Below are positions 36,002-45,072 of a DNA stretch of 64,000 nucleotides, piece after piece. Both the position numbers and the translations under genes were made by a program. The stretch's first letter is position 1. Each line of letters begins with the position of its first letter. Origin of the DNA: Pseudomonas putida (GTDB lineage Bacteria > Pseudomonadota > Gammaproteobacteria > Pseudomonadales > Pseudomonadaceae); the NCBI RefSeq assembly GCF_001976065.1, contig NZ_MNAH01000003.1:592589-656588 (forward strand), in the 5' to 3' direction. The notes beneath the pieces are model-generated. The model worked only from the letters and a program-made list of their open reading frames with translations, did not search any database and had not been told where the DNA came from.

Positions 36002-37099
36002 TTACTTCTTTGTAGCATCCGCAGCGGCGACTTTTTTGCTGTCGGCGGCGGCTTTGGCCGGTGCCGTTTTCTTCGCCGGCGTTGCCGTTTTAGCCGGGGT
36101 CTTTTTCGCAGCGGCTTTCTTGGCCGGCGCTTTTTTCGCGACCGGTGCAGCCGCTTTCTTCGCATCGGCAGGTGCGGGAGTCACAGGCTTGGCAACCGGC
36201 TTGATGTCCTGGGCTGCAACCATGCGCACGGGCGCCGGGGCTGGCATGTTGTACTTGCTCAACAACGCGACCATGGTGTTTTGCGGGGTCACCAGCAGCT
36301 CCACGCGGCGGTTCAGGGAACGCCCTTCGACGCTGTCATTGGCTGCACGCGGGGCTTCACCGCCCATGCCACGCAGCATCAGGCGATCGCGCTGCAGGCC
36401 GCTGAGTCGGAAGATCGCAGCTACCGACTGGGCACGTTCCTGGCTCAACTTGACGTTGGCAGGAGCTGCGCCCGAGGTATCGCTGTGGCCGAGTACCAGT
36501 ACCGCAGTCTTCGGGTCGGCTTCAAGGATTTTCGCAACGCGAGTGAACGGGCCGAGGGTGACCGGCAGTAGCATGGCCGGGCGGTCCGGGTTGAAGGAGC
36601 CTTCTACCGGCGCGGTCACCACCAGGACGTTTTCACGGCGTTCGAGTTGCAGGTTGCTGTCCTTGATCGCTGTACGCAGGCGAGGTTCGTAGTCGTCAAG
36701 CCAGGCCTGAGTGACTTTGGGATCCGGCATCGGCACGACTTTGGCAGTGCTCTGCTCTTTGCCGCCGAACGGCCACCACCACTTGCCACCCGCATCGGCC
36801 TCGGCCTTGGCCTTGGCCACTTCGACCGGCTTGGCCTCAGGTTTTACCTCTGGCTTTTTATCGAGCATTTCTTCGGAGCCGAACGGCCAGTACCAAGGGT
36901 TGGAGCTTTCAGCCTTGGCCACCGGAGCGGTTGCAACAGGCTTCAACGGGGCCGGGGCCGGAGCCGGGTCTTTGGCGGCGACTTTGTCTGAAGAGCCGAA
37001 CGGCCACCAGCTGCCGCCGTCTGCATCACTTTTCGGATTCTGGGCGCAACCGGTAATAGCGAAGCACAGTGCCAAGGCGAGGGTTGGTTTGGTTGACAT
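36002..37099 (-). CDS. OmpA-family lipoprotein with histone-H1-like tail
   Basis: A 365-residue lipoprotein with lipobox ITGC (Cys18). Residues 28-112 hold three copies of an aromatic motif (GGSWWPFG, NPWYWPFG, GGKWWWPFG) separated by Pro/Lys/Ala-rich linkers. An OmpA peptidoglycan-binding domain follows (about 150-275, with 'VLGHSDTSGAAPANVKLSQERA' quoted in part). The last 60 residues are Ala/Lys/Pro-rich PAKK repeats like histone H1 or AlgP. Peptidoglycan anchoring is likely; the basic tail might bind LPS, DNA or teichoic-like polymers. The triple WPFG motif and basic tail together are unusual. It precedes pdxH on the same strand. Confidence 0.82.
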   Translation of the reverse strand: MSTKPTLALALCFAITGCAQNPKSDADGGSWWPFGSSDKVAAKDPAPAPAPLKPVATAPVAKAESSNPWYWPFGSEEMLDKKPEVKPEAKPVEVAKAKAEADAGGKWWWPFGGKEQSTAKVVPMPDPKVTQAWLDDYEPRLRTAIKDSNLQLERRENVLVVTAPVEGSFNPDRPAMLLPVTLGPFTRVAKILEADPKTAVLVLGHSDTSGAAPANVKLSQERAQSVAAIFRLSGLQRDRLMLRGMGGEAPRAANDSVEGRSLNRRVELLVTPQNTMVALLSKYNMPAPAPVRMVAAQDIKPVAKPVTPAPADAKKAAAPVAKKAPAKKAAAKKTPAKTATPAKKTAPAKAAADSKKVAAADATKK

Positions 37100-37213
37100 T
37101 GGATATCCACAAAAAATGAAGTAATGAAAATCAGGCTGGGTCGGCCCACATAAACAGACGCTTGGAAACTGAAAAGGCTGTCGGGTTCCAGTTCCGGAAC
37201 CCTTGAGCGTGAT

Positions 37214-38359
37214 TTACAGACAAGTGGCCAGTACCCGCACAAGCTTTTGTGCGCGCGGATCCATCAAGACGTACGGCCCCAGGGTATTTGTCACAAAACC
37301 AAACGCCACATCATGTTCCGGGTCAGCAAAACCAACGGAACCGCCGGCGCCCGGATGACCGAACGCGCGCGCGCCCAGGCCGAAGGTCGCATTGGGTACG
37401 TCCGGTTGGTCGAGCATGCATCCCAGGCCGAAGCGGGTTCGCGTCAACAGTGTCTTGTCCTCGCCTAGGCTGTGCTCACGGGTCAGTTCATCGAGCAACT
37501 CACCTTCCAGCAGGCTGCCATCGAGCAATCCGGCGTAGAACCCGGCCAGGCTACGGGCATTGCCGTGGCCATTGGCCGCCGGCTGCTGCATGCGCCGCCA
37601 CTCCGGCTTGTTGGTGCTGGTCAGCACCGAGGGCGGATTGGTGAATGCGCGGGTGGTCATGGCCGTTGGCTCGCGCATGGTCACTTGCAGCAGGCGCTGG
37701 GCCGCAGCATCGCCGACATTGCCCTTGCCGCGGGCAATGTGCGCCACGCGAGGAAACTCTTCATCGGCCAGGCCGACGTGAAAATCCAGGCCCAAGGGTT
37801 TGGCAACTCGCGCCACGATGGATTCACCGGGGCCACGACCGTCCGCACGGCGCAGCAGCTCGCCGATCAGCCAGCCATAGGTGATGGCCGCATAACCGTG
37901 GCCTTCGCCTGGCGCCCACCAAGGCGCTTCAGCGGCCAGGGCGTTGACCATGGTTTGCCAGTCGTAAAGCGCTTCGGGAGCCAACAACTCGCGCAATGCC
38001 GGCAGACCGGCCTGATGGCACAGCAGCTGGCGCAGGGTGACCGATTCTTTGCCAGCCGCGGCGAATTCCGGCCAATAGCGGGCCACCGGGGTGTCCAGTT
38101 GCAGCTTGCCTTCGGCCACCAGTTGCAGGGCGGTGACGGCAGTGAAGGTCTTGGTGCAGGAAAAGAGGTTGGCGATGGTGTCGCTGTGCCAGGCTTCAGC
38201 CCCGTCCTTGTCGGCGGTGCCGGACCACAAGTCGACGACGGTTTGGCCGCCGATCTGGATGCATAATGCGGCGCCACGTTCCTGAGGATCGTCGAACAGC
38301 GCCGCGAACGCTTCACGCACTGCCTCGAACTTAAGCTCGTAATGACCCTGAATCTGCAC
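37214..38359 (-). CDS. Serine beta-lactamase-like esterase (EstB family)
   Basis: A 381-residue serine hydrolase of the class C beta-lactamase / EstB fold. The active-site SxxK reads Ser67-Cys-Thr-Lys70 ('LFSCTKTFTAV'), and the second conserved Tyr lies in 'AITYGWLIGELLRR'. The GTG at 38359 has GGGGAG at the right distance and gives VQIQGHYELKFEAV; the frame up to 38518 is rejected because its first residues translate a REP element. No signal peptide is visible, so it is probably cytoplasmic. Lipid ester or depsipeptide hydrolysis is the usual activity in the family. Confidence 0.85.
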   Translation of the reverse strand: MQIQGHYELKFEAVREAFAALFDDPQERGAALCIQIGGQTVVDLWSGTADKDGAEAWHSDTIANLFSCTKTFTAVTALQLVAEGKLQLDTPVARYWPEFAAAGKESVTLRQLLCHQAGLPALRELLAPEALYDWQTMVNALAAEAPWWAPGEGHGYAAITYGWLIGELLRRADGRGPGESIVARVAKPLGLDFHVGLADEEFPRVAHIARGKGNVGDAAAQRLLQVTMREPTAMTTRAFTNPPSVLTSTNKPEWRRMQQPAANGHGNARSLAGFYAGLLDGSLLEGELLDELTREHSLGEDKTLLTRTRFGLGCMLDQPDVPNATFGLGARAFGHPGAGGSVGFADPEHDVAFGFVTNTLGPYVLMDPRAQKLVRVLATCL

Positions 38360-38495
38360 CCGCAACTCCCCGGAAAAACCTTGTATAAAGTGGGCCGCAT
38401 TGTTCCAGCCCTTGAGGGTTTTGGGAACAGGGGCGGGCTGGGCGGTCAATCGCCCGTTAAAACTGATCAGAATTATTTGTGTCCGTAATGAGGCC

Positions 38496-38519
38496 TTCGC
38501 GGGCAAGCCCGCTCCCACA
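38496..38519. repeat. Single REP-like unit
   Basis: TTCGCGGGCAAGCCCGCTCC... carries its own short inverted repeat but has no partner arm nearby. It lies between two minus-strand genes. Confidence 0.8.
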
Positions 38520-38542
38520 TTGGATCTCAGTCGTATCGGGGC

Positions 38543-41044
38543 TCAATGACCTTCGCCAGAATGCCCACCGGCGCCCTTCCCCGGACCTTTGCCGGCGTCG
38601 GCCTTGCGCCCGCCCTCGGCGTCGTGGCTGGCCTTGTCGAGCTCGGCTGCGGCCTTCTGGGCCTCTTTAGCCAATTGATCGACTGTCGCCAGATTGCTCT
38701 TGCGCACACTGTCGACAAAACCCTGGAACGGCAGATCGGTAATGCCCACCAGACCGAAGTGACCATTTTCGCCATCCAGCAGGCGCCCGGTTACGGGTTG
38801 GTCGAGGTATTGGAACCAGTGCACACCGACAATCGACGGTTCGGCAAGCGCCTGTTTCAGGAAGTTCGCGTAGGCCGGGCCACGGTCTTCTTCCTTCGCC
38901 AGTTGCGTCACGCCGCCCCAGAACGGGCCGCGATCGGTGGAGCCGAAATTGAATTCGGTGACCAGTACCGGTTTGTCCAGGCCGCGCAATTTGGCGAAGT
39001 CGTAACCGTCCTGGGGTTGCAAGGTGTACATGTTGAAGCTCAGGACGTCGCAGTACTGCGCACAGGCCTCGACGGCCTCCGGGGTGCTGATGGCAAACCG
39101 GCCGCCGAGCAACAGCTGGTTCGGTGCATGCCACTCTAGCGAGTCGGAAATGGTCTTGAAGTAGGTATCGGCAAAGACCTTCTGGAAGTATTTGAAGTCA
39201 GCCTCGATTTCCGGGTGCTCGGCGCTAGGCAGCGGCGGCACGAAGCCCGGGTCTTCCATCAGCTCCCAGGCTGGCAGATCAATACCCCAGGCCTTCGACA
39301 AGCCTGCCTGGTTACGGTATTTGTCGCGCAATTGCTTGAGGAACGCGCGCTTGGCCGGCACGTCGGTGGTCATTTTCAAGGTGCCGTACGCGAGCGCGTA
39401 ACGGTCTTTCGGGTCATCGCCGGGACCGGCCCAGGCCAGTTCGTTGTCGGCGAAGTAACCGATCAGCCAAGGATCGTCGCGGTGGTCGCGGGCGGCAATG
39501 GCCACCGCGCGCTCCGTCGCCATGGCGAAACGTGGGTCGAACGGGTCGGGCATCGCGCCCCACCAGTCTCTGCCGGTGCTGATGCTGGCATAATCGCCGA
39601 CGATCGACAGTGGCAAGGTGTACGGCATGCGCTGCGCCTCGCCCAGTGCCGGTGCGCTCCAGTTGCCGAGGGTGTTGAACCCCCACGCTTGCAGGCGCGC
39701 CAGGGTATGGTCGGTCCAGCGCTGCTCATCGAAGGTCGTTTTGCACGACTCGGCAGGTACCGGCTCAGCCGCTTTCGCCACCGTCGCATCGACAGCACCA
39801 GCCTTGGCGGCTTCGGCGACACCGGATTCGGCCGTTGATGGCACAACGGCGGTCTCGGCCGCCTTCTCGGCCGTCGCCTCTACCGCATCGGCCTTGGCCG
39901 CTTCGGCAACGCCGGCCTTGGTATTGCTACCCAATGCACAAGGGTCGCCGTTCAGGCGCTGCAAGTTGGCGCCGTAGAAGTCATACCACCTTCCAGAATT
40001 GAAACCCCGGCCCTGATCGACGCCGTTGCCACCGCGGTTATCGCCTTCACCGAAGTGATTGGCCAGCGGTTCGTCAGTCTTGGGCAGGGATTCGAACATC
40101 CATTCACGACCGGCGACATAAGTCTGGTTGACGTCCGCGGCAACGGTATTGACCCCCAGGGAGTAGAACGGATGCCCTTGGGGCGTCACCAGGTACCAGC
40201 GACCGTCGCGTTTCTCGGTGCGGAAGAAGCCGCTGGCCTTGAACGTCGGTCCGTTGGTCCAGCCGCCGAACGTGTCCAGGGGGGACTTTTCGCGCTCACC
40301 CAGCCAGGTTTTCAGCTGCTGTTGTTCCTTGGCGGCGGCGCTTTTCAGTTGTTCGTCGCTGCTGATCTTTTCTGGCCATTTGGCCCGGGTCGATTGACCA
40401 TAGGCGTCCACCAGACCGCCATAGACCGTTTGGGTCACACCTTCACCGTCCTGCACGCCGAAGCGCTCCAGCAGGATGCTCTGGGCGACTTTCGGTTGAT
40501 CCATGGACAAGCTGACCGACACCACGTGGCTGCGGTCCAGCTCACCGGCACTGCTGGCCAGCAAAACGCGCTGGCCATCGACCGTCATCGGCATTGGCGG
40601 GCCAGCCTTCAGGCCCTGGCTCAGCGGTGAAGTCGGCAGCAACGGCACCAACAGGGTCTGCGCCGGGCCGGCTGGAAGATCGACGCGACTGACCAAGGTC
40701 TTGCCGTCATTGCTCTGGATGGTCACGTACAGGGTCAAGGCCCAGTTCATGGCGCTCTGGATCCGCAGGCTCATGACGCCCGACTGGGACCAGTCCCAGA
40801 CGCCGGTCTGCGGGGACAGGCGCAGGGTTGGTCGGGCAACCGGGTTGAAGGTAACCCGGCGCAGCACTTCGCCTTCGGGGGTCTGTTCGGCGTTGGACTG
40901 CGGCAGGCTGGCGTCCTGGGTCGCCACCTGGACCACATCGGCGGGGCGTACAAAGTTGAACAGCGTCTGCTGCCCGGCGGGTGCGGCCAGCAAGGGCGTT
41001 GCGAACATCAGGGCAAGAACGGCAGGTAGCGAACAGCGAATCAT
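38543..41044 (-). CDS. Secreted beta-galactosidase/agarase-like glycoside hydrolase (GH42-like)
   Basis: An 833-residue exported enzyme. The signal peptide MIRCSLPAVLALMFATPLLAA precedes a beta-sandwich region (about 25-260) and a TIM-barrel catalytic part. Likely catalytic acids are Glu535 ('FADNELAWAG') and Glu697 ('VLVTEFNFGS'), the pattern of clan A hydrolases. Residues 370-433, bounded by Cys369 and Cys434, are an Ala/Glu-rich insertion with two repeats starting GVAEAAKA. The C-terminus is Gly/Lys/His-rich. The ATG at 41044 is set by the signal peptide; a longer frame to 41122 is not. The substrate is probably a polysaccharide; exopolysaccharide turnover is possible. Confidence 0.82.
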   Translation of the reverse strand: MIRCSLPAVLALMFATPLLAAPAGQQTLFNFVRPADVVQVATQDASLPQSNAEQTPEGEVLRRVTFNPVARPTLRLSPQTGVWDWSQSGVMSLRIQSAMNWALTLYVTIQSNDGKTLVSRVDLPAGPAQTLLVPLLPTSPLSQGLKAGPPMPMTVDGQRVLLASSAGELDRSHVVSVSLSMDQPKVAQSILLERFGVQDGEGVTQTVYGGLVDAYGQSTRAKWPEKISSDEQLKSAAAKEQQQLKTWLGEREKSPLDTFGGWTNGPTFKASGFFRTEKRDGRWYLVTPQGHPFYSLGVNTVAADVNQTYVAGREWMFESLPKTDEPLANHFGEGDNRGGNGVDQGRGFNSGRWYDFYGANLQRLNGDPCALGSNTKAGVAEAAKADAVEATAEKAAETAVVPSTAESGVAEAAKAGAVDATVAKAAEPVPAESCKTTFDEQRWTDHTLARLQAWGFNTLGNWSAPALGEAQRMPYTLPLSIVGDYASISTGRDWWGAMPDPFDPRFAMATERAVAIAARDHRDDPWLIGYFADNELAWAGPGDDPKDRYALAYGTLKMTTDVPAKRAFLKQLRDKYRNQAGLSKAWGIDLPAWELMEDPGFVPPLPSAEHPEIEADFKYFQKVFADTYFKTISDSLEWHAPNQLLLGGRFAISTPEAVEACAQYCDVLSFNMYTLQPQDGYDFAKLRGLDKPVLVTEFNFGSTDRGPFWGGVTQLAKEEDRGPAYANFLKQALAEPSIVGVHWFQYLDQPVTGRLLDGENGHFGLVGITDLPFQGFVDSVRKSNLATVDQLAKEAQKAAAELDKASHDAEGGRKADAGKGPGKGAGGHSGEGH

Positions 41045-41139
41045 GAGAACGGAATTCTCCCTGGCGACCCGAATGGGCCAATGGAAAAGCAATGGTAGAG
41101 AGATAGACAACGCGGTGGGCAAAACTGCCCACCGGTTTA

Positions 41140-43284
41140 TCAGGAAATTTCACGTCGGAAAGGAGGTAACGCATTGAGGATTGCCTTGCCATAGCGCTGG
41201 GTGACCAGGCGCCGATCAAGCAAGGTGATGGTGCCGCGGTCCTCTTCGGTGCGCAGCAGGCGCCCGCAGGCCTGGACCAGTTTCAGCGAGGCGTCCGGCA
41301 CGGAAATTTCCATGAACGGATTGCCGCCACGGGCCTCGATCCATTCGGCCAGCGCCGCTTCTACCGGGTCATCAGGGACCGAGAACGGAATCTTGGCGAT
41401 CACCACGTGCTCGCAGTACGCACCGGGCAAGTCGACCCCTTCGGCAAAACTCGCCAAGCCGAACAGCACGCTGGAATCACCGCCATCGACTCGCGCCTTG
41501 TGCTTGTTCAGGGTTTCCTGTTTCGACAGGTTGCCTTGAATGAACACTTGCTTGCGCCAGTCGCGGTCCAGGCCGTCGAACACGTCCTGCATCTGCTTGC
41601 GCGAGGAAAACAGCACCAGCGTGCCCCTTGAGCCTTCTACCAGGTCCGGCAGATCGCGGATGATTGCAGCGGTATGGGCCGCCGCATCCCGCGGATCGGC
41701 GTTCAGGTTCGGCACCCGCAACACGCCGGCGTCGGCGTGATGAAACGGGCTGGGCACCACGGCGGTCACGGCTTTTTTCGGCAAGCCGGCGCGCATGCGG
41801 AAGCGGTCGAAGGTGCCCAGGGCGGTCAAGGTGGCCGACGTCACCAGTGCGCCATAGGCGACGTTCCACAGGTTGCGCCGGAGCATTTCCGCCGCCAGGA
41901 TCGGACTGGCATTGACCTCGATATCGAACAGCGAGCCGCTTTCCGCCAAGGTCAACCAGCGCGCCATGGGTGGGTTGTCTTCCGGGTCTTCAGCAGTGAA
42001 CGCGACCCACAACTCCCAGTTGCCGGATGAGCGCGACAACAGACTGCCGAACAGCGGATACCACTCTTCGGCCTGGTTGCTGGCGATCCCGATATTGACC
42101 TCGCCGTCCATGCCTTCCTTGAGCAATTCAGTGAGGCGGGTAAACAGGTCGGTCAGGCGCGCGTAGCCTTTTTTCAGCTCGCTGCCCATTTCGCGCATGT
42201 GCTCGGGAATCACCCCTCCGACGAAACGGTGGCGCGGGCGTTCGCGGCCTTCGACATCTTCGCCGGGCTTGAAGTCGGCGATCTGCTCACAGGCGGTGAA
42301 CATGAACTGTTGCTGGGTCTTGATCTCCCGCGCCAGCTCCGGCACCTGCTCGATCAGCTTGCCCAGATCACCCGGCAACGGGTGCTGGGCCAGCAGCTTG
42401 GTGAGGTTCTTGGCAGTGGTTTCCAGCCAGTCGGCGGTGGAACGCAGGCGCGTGTAGTGGGCGAAGTGACCGATGGCCTTGTCCGGCAGGTGATGGCCTT
42501 CGTCGAACACGTAGATGGTGTCGCGCGGATCGGGCAGCACGGCACCGCCGCCCAGTGCCAGGTCGGCCAGGACCATGTCGTGGTTGGTGACGATCACATC
42601 GACCTTGCCCATGCCTTCGCGGGCCTTGTAGAAGGCGCACTGGCCGAAGTTCGGGCAATGACGATTGGTGCACTGGCTGTGATCGGTGGTCAGGCGCGCC
42701 CAGTCGGCGTCTTCCAGGGCGGTGGACCAGCTGTCGCGGTCACCGTCCCATTTATTGCCGGCGAGCTTCTCGATCATGCTGGTGAACAGCTTCTGACTGG
42801 CCTCATCGACCTCGATCTTGAAGCCTTCTTCTTCGAACAACTGGGCGGTGGCGGTTTGTGCGTGTCCTTCCTGGAGCAACATGTCGAGCTTGGACAGGCA
42901 CATGTAGCGCCCACGTCCCTTGGCCAGCGCAAAACTGAAATTCAGCCCGCTGTTGCGCATCAGGTCGGGCAAATCCTTGTAGACGATCTGCTCTTGCAAG
43001 GCGACGGTGGCCGTGGCGATCACCAGGCGTTTGCCGGCAGCCTTGGCCGTGGGGATGGCGGCCAGGCTGTAGGCCACGGTCTTGCCGGTACCGGTGCCGG
43101 CTTCCACCGCGACAATCGCGGGGTCGCCACTGCGCCGGCCTTCGTCGTCGGTGTCGATGTCACCGAGGACCTTGGCTATTTCGGCGATCATCAGGCGTTG
43201 GCCGTAGCGCGGCTTGAGGCTCTTGGCTTCGAGAAAACGCGAATAGGCGCCCTGGATCGTGGTTTTGAGTTCGGTGCTGATCAT
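41140..43284 (-). CDS. dinG: ATP-dependent DNA helicase DinG
   Basis: DinG is a 5'-3' superfamily 2 helicase of the XPD type that unwinds R-loops and DNA structures during repair. The 714-residue protein has Walker A at 61-69 (EAGTGTGKT), the DEGH box at 261-264, and iron-sulfur cysteines including the cluster 'CTNRHCPNFGQC' near residues 205-216. Motif VI reads 'ACGRLLRTEEDRG'. It stands alone on the minus strand, with a 99-bp shared promoter region with the divergent CopD-like gene. No LexA box was noticed. Confidence 0.95.
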   Translation of the reverse strand: MISTELKTTIQGAYSRFLEAKSLKPRYGQRLMIAEIAKVLGDIDTDDEGRRSGDPAIVAVEAGTGTGKTVAYSLAAIPTAKAAGKRLVIATATVALQEQIVYKDLPDLMRNSGLNFSFALAKGRGRYMCLSKLDMLLQEGHAQTATAQLFEEEGFKIEVDEASQKLFTSMIEKLAGNKWDGDRDSWSTALEDADWARLTTDHSQCTNRHCPNFGQCAFYKAREGMGKVDVIVTNHDMVLADLALGGGAVLPDPRDTIYVFDEGHHLPDKAIGHFAHYTRLRSTADWLETTAKNLTKLLAQHPLPGDLGKLIEQVPELAREIKTQQQFMFTACEQIADFKPGEDVEGRERPRHRFVGGVIPEHMREMGSELKKGYARLTDLFTRLTELLKEGMDGEVNIGIASNQAEEWYPLFGSLLSRSSGNWELWVAFTAEDPEDNPPMARWLTLAESGSLFDIEVNASPILAAEMLRRNLWNVAYGALVTSATLTALGTFDRFRMRAGLPKKAVTAVVPSPFHHADAGVLRVPNLNADPRDAAAHTAAIIRDLPDLVEGSRGTLVLFSSRKQMQDVFDGLDRDWRKQVFIQGNLSKQETLNKHKARVDGGDSSVLFGLASFAEGVDLPGAYCEHVVIAKIPFSVPDDPVEAALAEWIEARGGNPFMEISVPDASLKLVQACGRLLRTEEDRGTITLLDRRLVTQRYGKAILNALPPFRREIS

Positions 43285-43383
43285 GGATTGTCGGGCGCAA
43301 AAAACGCTGGATAAATTTTCAGTGGTTCGGTTCGGCCGCTATCATACCCCGCTAATTAATCCCGCGCAGAACGGAGTAACCCG

Positions 43384-43848
43384 ATGACACTTTTTAGCCT
43401 CATTTATAGCCTGCATGTACTGGCAGCCCTGGTCTGGGTCGGCGGCATGTTTTTCGCCTGGATGGTCTTGCGCCCTGCGGCCTTGAAGGCCCTGGAGGGC
43501 CCTGCCCGGCTGAAGCTGTGGCTGGGAGTGTTTCAAGGTTTTTTCCGCTGGGTCTGGGTCGCGGTGGTGCTGCTGCCGATCAGCGGCGTTGGCATGATTC
43601 ATCTGCAGTTCGCCGGCTTTGAAAGCGCCCCGCGGTATGTGCAGGTGATGATGGGGTTGTATGTGGTGATGACCGCGTTGTTCATCCGGATCCAGGCATT
43701 GATGTTGCCCGAACTGCGTACCGCGGTGACGGCCCAGGATTGGCCGGCGGGGGCTGCGGTACTGGGAAGGATTCGCCGCTTGGTGGGGATCAATTTGATG
43801 GTGGGGTTGGTGTTGGTGGCGATTGCTGCAGTTCGGCCGGTGTTGTGA
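43384..43848 (+). CDS. CopD-domain integral membrane protein
   Basis: A 154-residue protein with four membrane segments, starting MTLFSLIYSLHVLAALVWVGG. The 'SLHVLAALVWVGGMFF' histidine-containing first segment is characteristic of the CopD/YcnJ domain associated with copper homeostasis or heme-copper handling. It is a standalone domain without CopC. The ATG lies 99 bp from the divergent dinG start, behind an ACGGAGTAACCCG site. Confidence 0.82.
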   Translation: MTLFSLIYSLHVLAALVWVGGMFFAWMVLRPAALKALEGPARLKLWLGVFQGFFRWVWVAVVLLPISGVGMIHLQFAGFESAPRYVQVMMGLYVVMTALFIRIQALMLPELRTAVTAQDWPAGAAVLGRIRRLVGINLMVGLVLVAIAAVRPVL

Positions 43849-43850
43849 TG

Positions 43851-43882
43851 TGATCGTTCCCACGCTCGCGTGGGAACGATCA
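43851..43882. repeat. Second palindrome family, perfect 15-bp arms
   Basis: TGATCGTTCCCACGC (43851-43865) is the exact reverse complement of 43868-43882 around TC. The same arm sequence forms the ends of the element at 57145-57259. It is unrelated to the GGAGC-GGCTTGC family and lies between two convergent genes, where it could end both transcripts. Confidence 0.85.
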
Positions 43883-43895
43883 GTCTGTGGGGGGA

Positions 43896-44654
43896 TTACA
43901 ACCGCTGCACCGTCACCGACCCCGCAGCCCCCTCCACCCCCGGTTGCCCATCAATACCAGGCTTGCCGCTCTTGCCGCCATCGGCCTTGTAGACCAGGCA
44001 GCCCTTGGCCTTACCGCCTGCCCCTGGCTTGCCACCAGGTCCGGCCATGCCACCAGGACCGCCGGCCACTTGAACCTTGATCCTGTCTGCCGGGTAATCG
44101 CGCGGTACGGCCAGCCTGACCGCCGCGCCAGGCGCACCTGCCTGGCCATCACTGCCGTCGCTGCCATCGGCACCGCGACCCGCCTGGCCCCAGGCGCAAC
44201 CCGGTGCCTGGCCGTTGGCTCCGTCGAGGCCGATAAACCCCGGCGCACCCGCGCCACCGCGAGCATCCACCAGTAGTTGTGGCGCTCTCAGCGCCTTGAT
44301 CTGCATGTTCAGGTTGCGCCCGGAACGGGCGGCTTTCTGGTAAGTCCCCGGGGCACCGCGCGCGGTAATCTGGCTACCCTCGGACAACTCGGCGCGATTG
44401 ACCTTGAGCTCCAGCGCCTGTTCGCCGGGGACGATGGTAATTCGCGCGTCACGGCCCAGGTGCAGTTCTCCGACGGTGACCTCGGTTACGTTCGAGGGAA
44501 TCAGCAAGGTGCCATAGTCAGCTACTTCCAACCGTTCAAGCTGCAGGGTGCTGGCGGTGTTGGGCAGGCGCATCAGCGAGTTGGTTTCAACGCTCACCAC
44601 CTGGGCGCAGGCCAATGGGCTGATGAGTGCGGCGAGCAGACAGAGTTTACGCAT
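43896..44654 (-). CDS. Exported protein with collagen-like Gly-rich C-half
   Basis: A 252-residue protein with a signal peptide (MRKLCLLAALISPLACAQ). Residues about 20-115 form a beta-rich domain with pectin-lyase- or adhesin-like short strands. From about 130 on, Gly-X-Y runs appear ('GGAGAPGFIGLDGANGQ', 'GSDGSDGQAGAPG', 'GGPGGMAGPGGKPGAGG', 'GKPGIDGQPGVEG'). Collagen-like stretches in bacteria are often surface or spore filaments; here an envelope-exposed role is inferred. The start overlaps the stop of the upstream DUF1145 gene by 8 bp, so the two are translated together. Confidence 0.78.
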   Translation of the reverse strand: MRKLCLLAALISPLACAQVVSVETNSLMRLPNTASTLQLERLEVADYGTLLIPSNVTEVTVGELHLGRDARITIVPGEQALELKVNRAELSEGSQITARGAPGTYQKAARSGRNLNMQIKALRAPQLLVDARGGAGAPGFIGLDGANGQAPGCAWGQAGRGADGSDGSDGQAGAPGAAVRLAVPRDYPADRIKVQVAGGPGGMAGPGGKPGAGGKAKGCLVYKADGGKSGKPGIDGQPGVEGAAGSVTVQRL

Positions 44655-44925
44655 GGGAAGCCTTAGGCACATTGGGAGCCGGGATGGTTTGCAGGTGGAA
44701 TACGCCAAAAAAGAGGATTTTCAGGCGATCGAGCCAAGGGTGGGCACGGCCCCTGAGCGTGCGGAAGCAGAACATCGCCTCCAGCAGGTGAAGCCCCGCC
44801 AGCAGGCAGCCGGCCAGATTGACCAGCAGGTGCAGCGGATAGATGAATGGCGTGAGCTGATTGACCAGCACCACCAGCCAGAACACCAGGGTCAACAGCT
44901 TCCCCAGCCCCCATATCACCTTCAT
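44647..44925 (-). CDS. DUF1145 membrane protein
   Basis: A 92-residue protein with two to three membrane segments ('LLTLVFWLVVLVNQL', 'LLVNLAGCLLAGLHLLE') and a basic, aromatic C-terminus. It matches the DUF1145 family, function unknown. The ATG at 44925 (MKVIWGLGKLL) is the family start; GTG at 44934 is also possible. Its last codons overlap the collagen-like gene, so it is probably the first gene of a two-gene operon. Confidence 0.8.
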   Translation of the reverse strand: MKVIWGLGKLLTLVFWLVVLVNQLTPFIYPLHLLVNLAGCLLAGLHLLEAMFCFRTLRGRAHPWLDRLKILFFGVFHLQTIPAPNVPKASHA

Positions 44926-45072
44926 ACGCGCCACCGACCAGAATTATTATTTGCTCGCACAGTAACGGCTTCCACGCGGGATAAGCCAGAGGGCAACCGA
45001 AAATTCTTCATGAAGATCGGCAAATGCCGACGGAACGACGTAAATCGTCGCCCGACGGCTCTATTGCGCGGC

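Noticed and set aside
38360..38518. N-terminal extension of the EstB-type hydrolase
   Set aside because: The first residues are the translation of a REP-like repeat; the GTG at 38359 has a good ribosome site.
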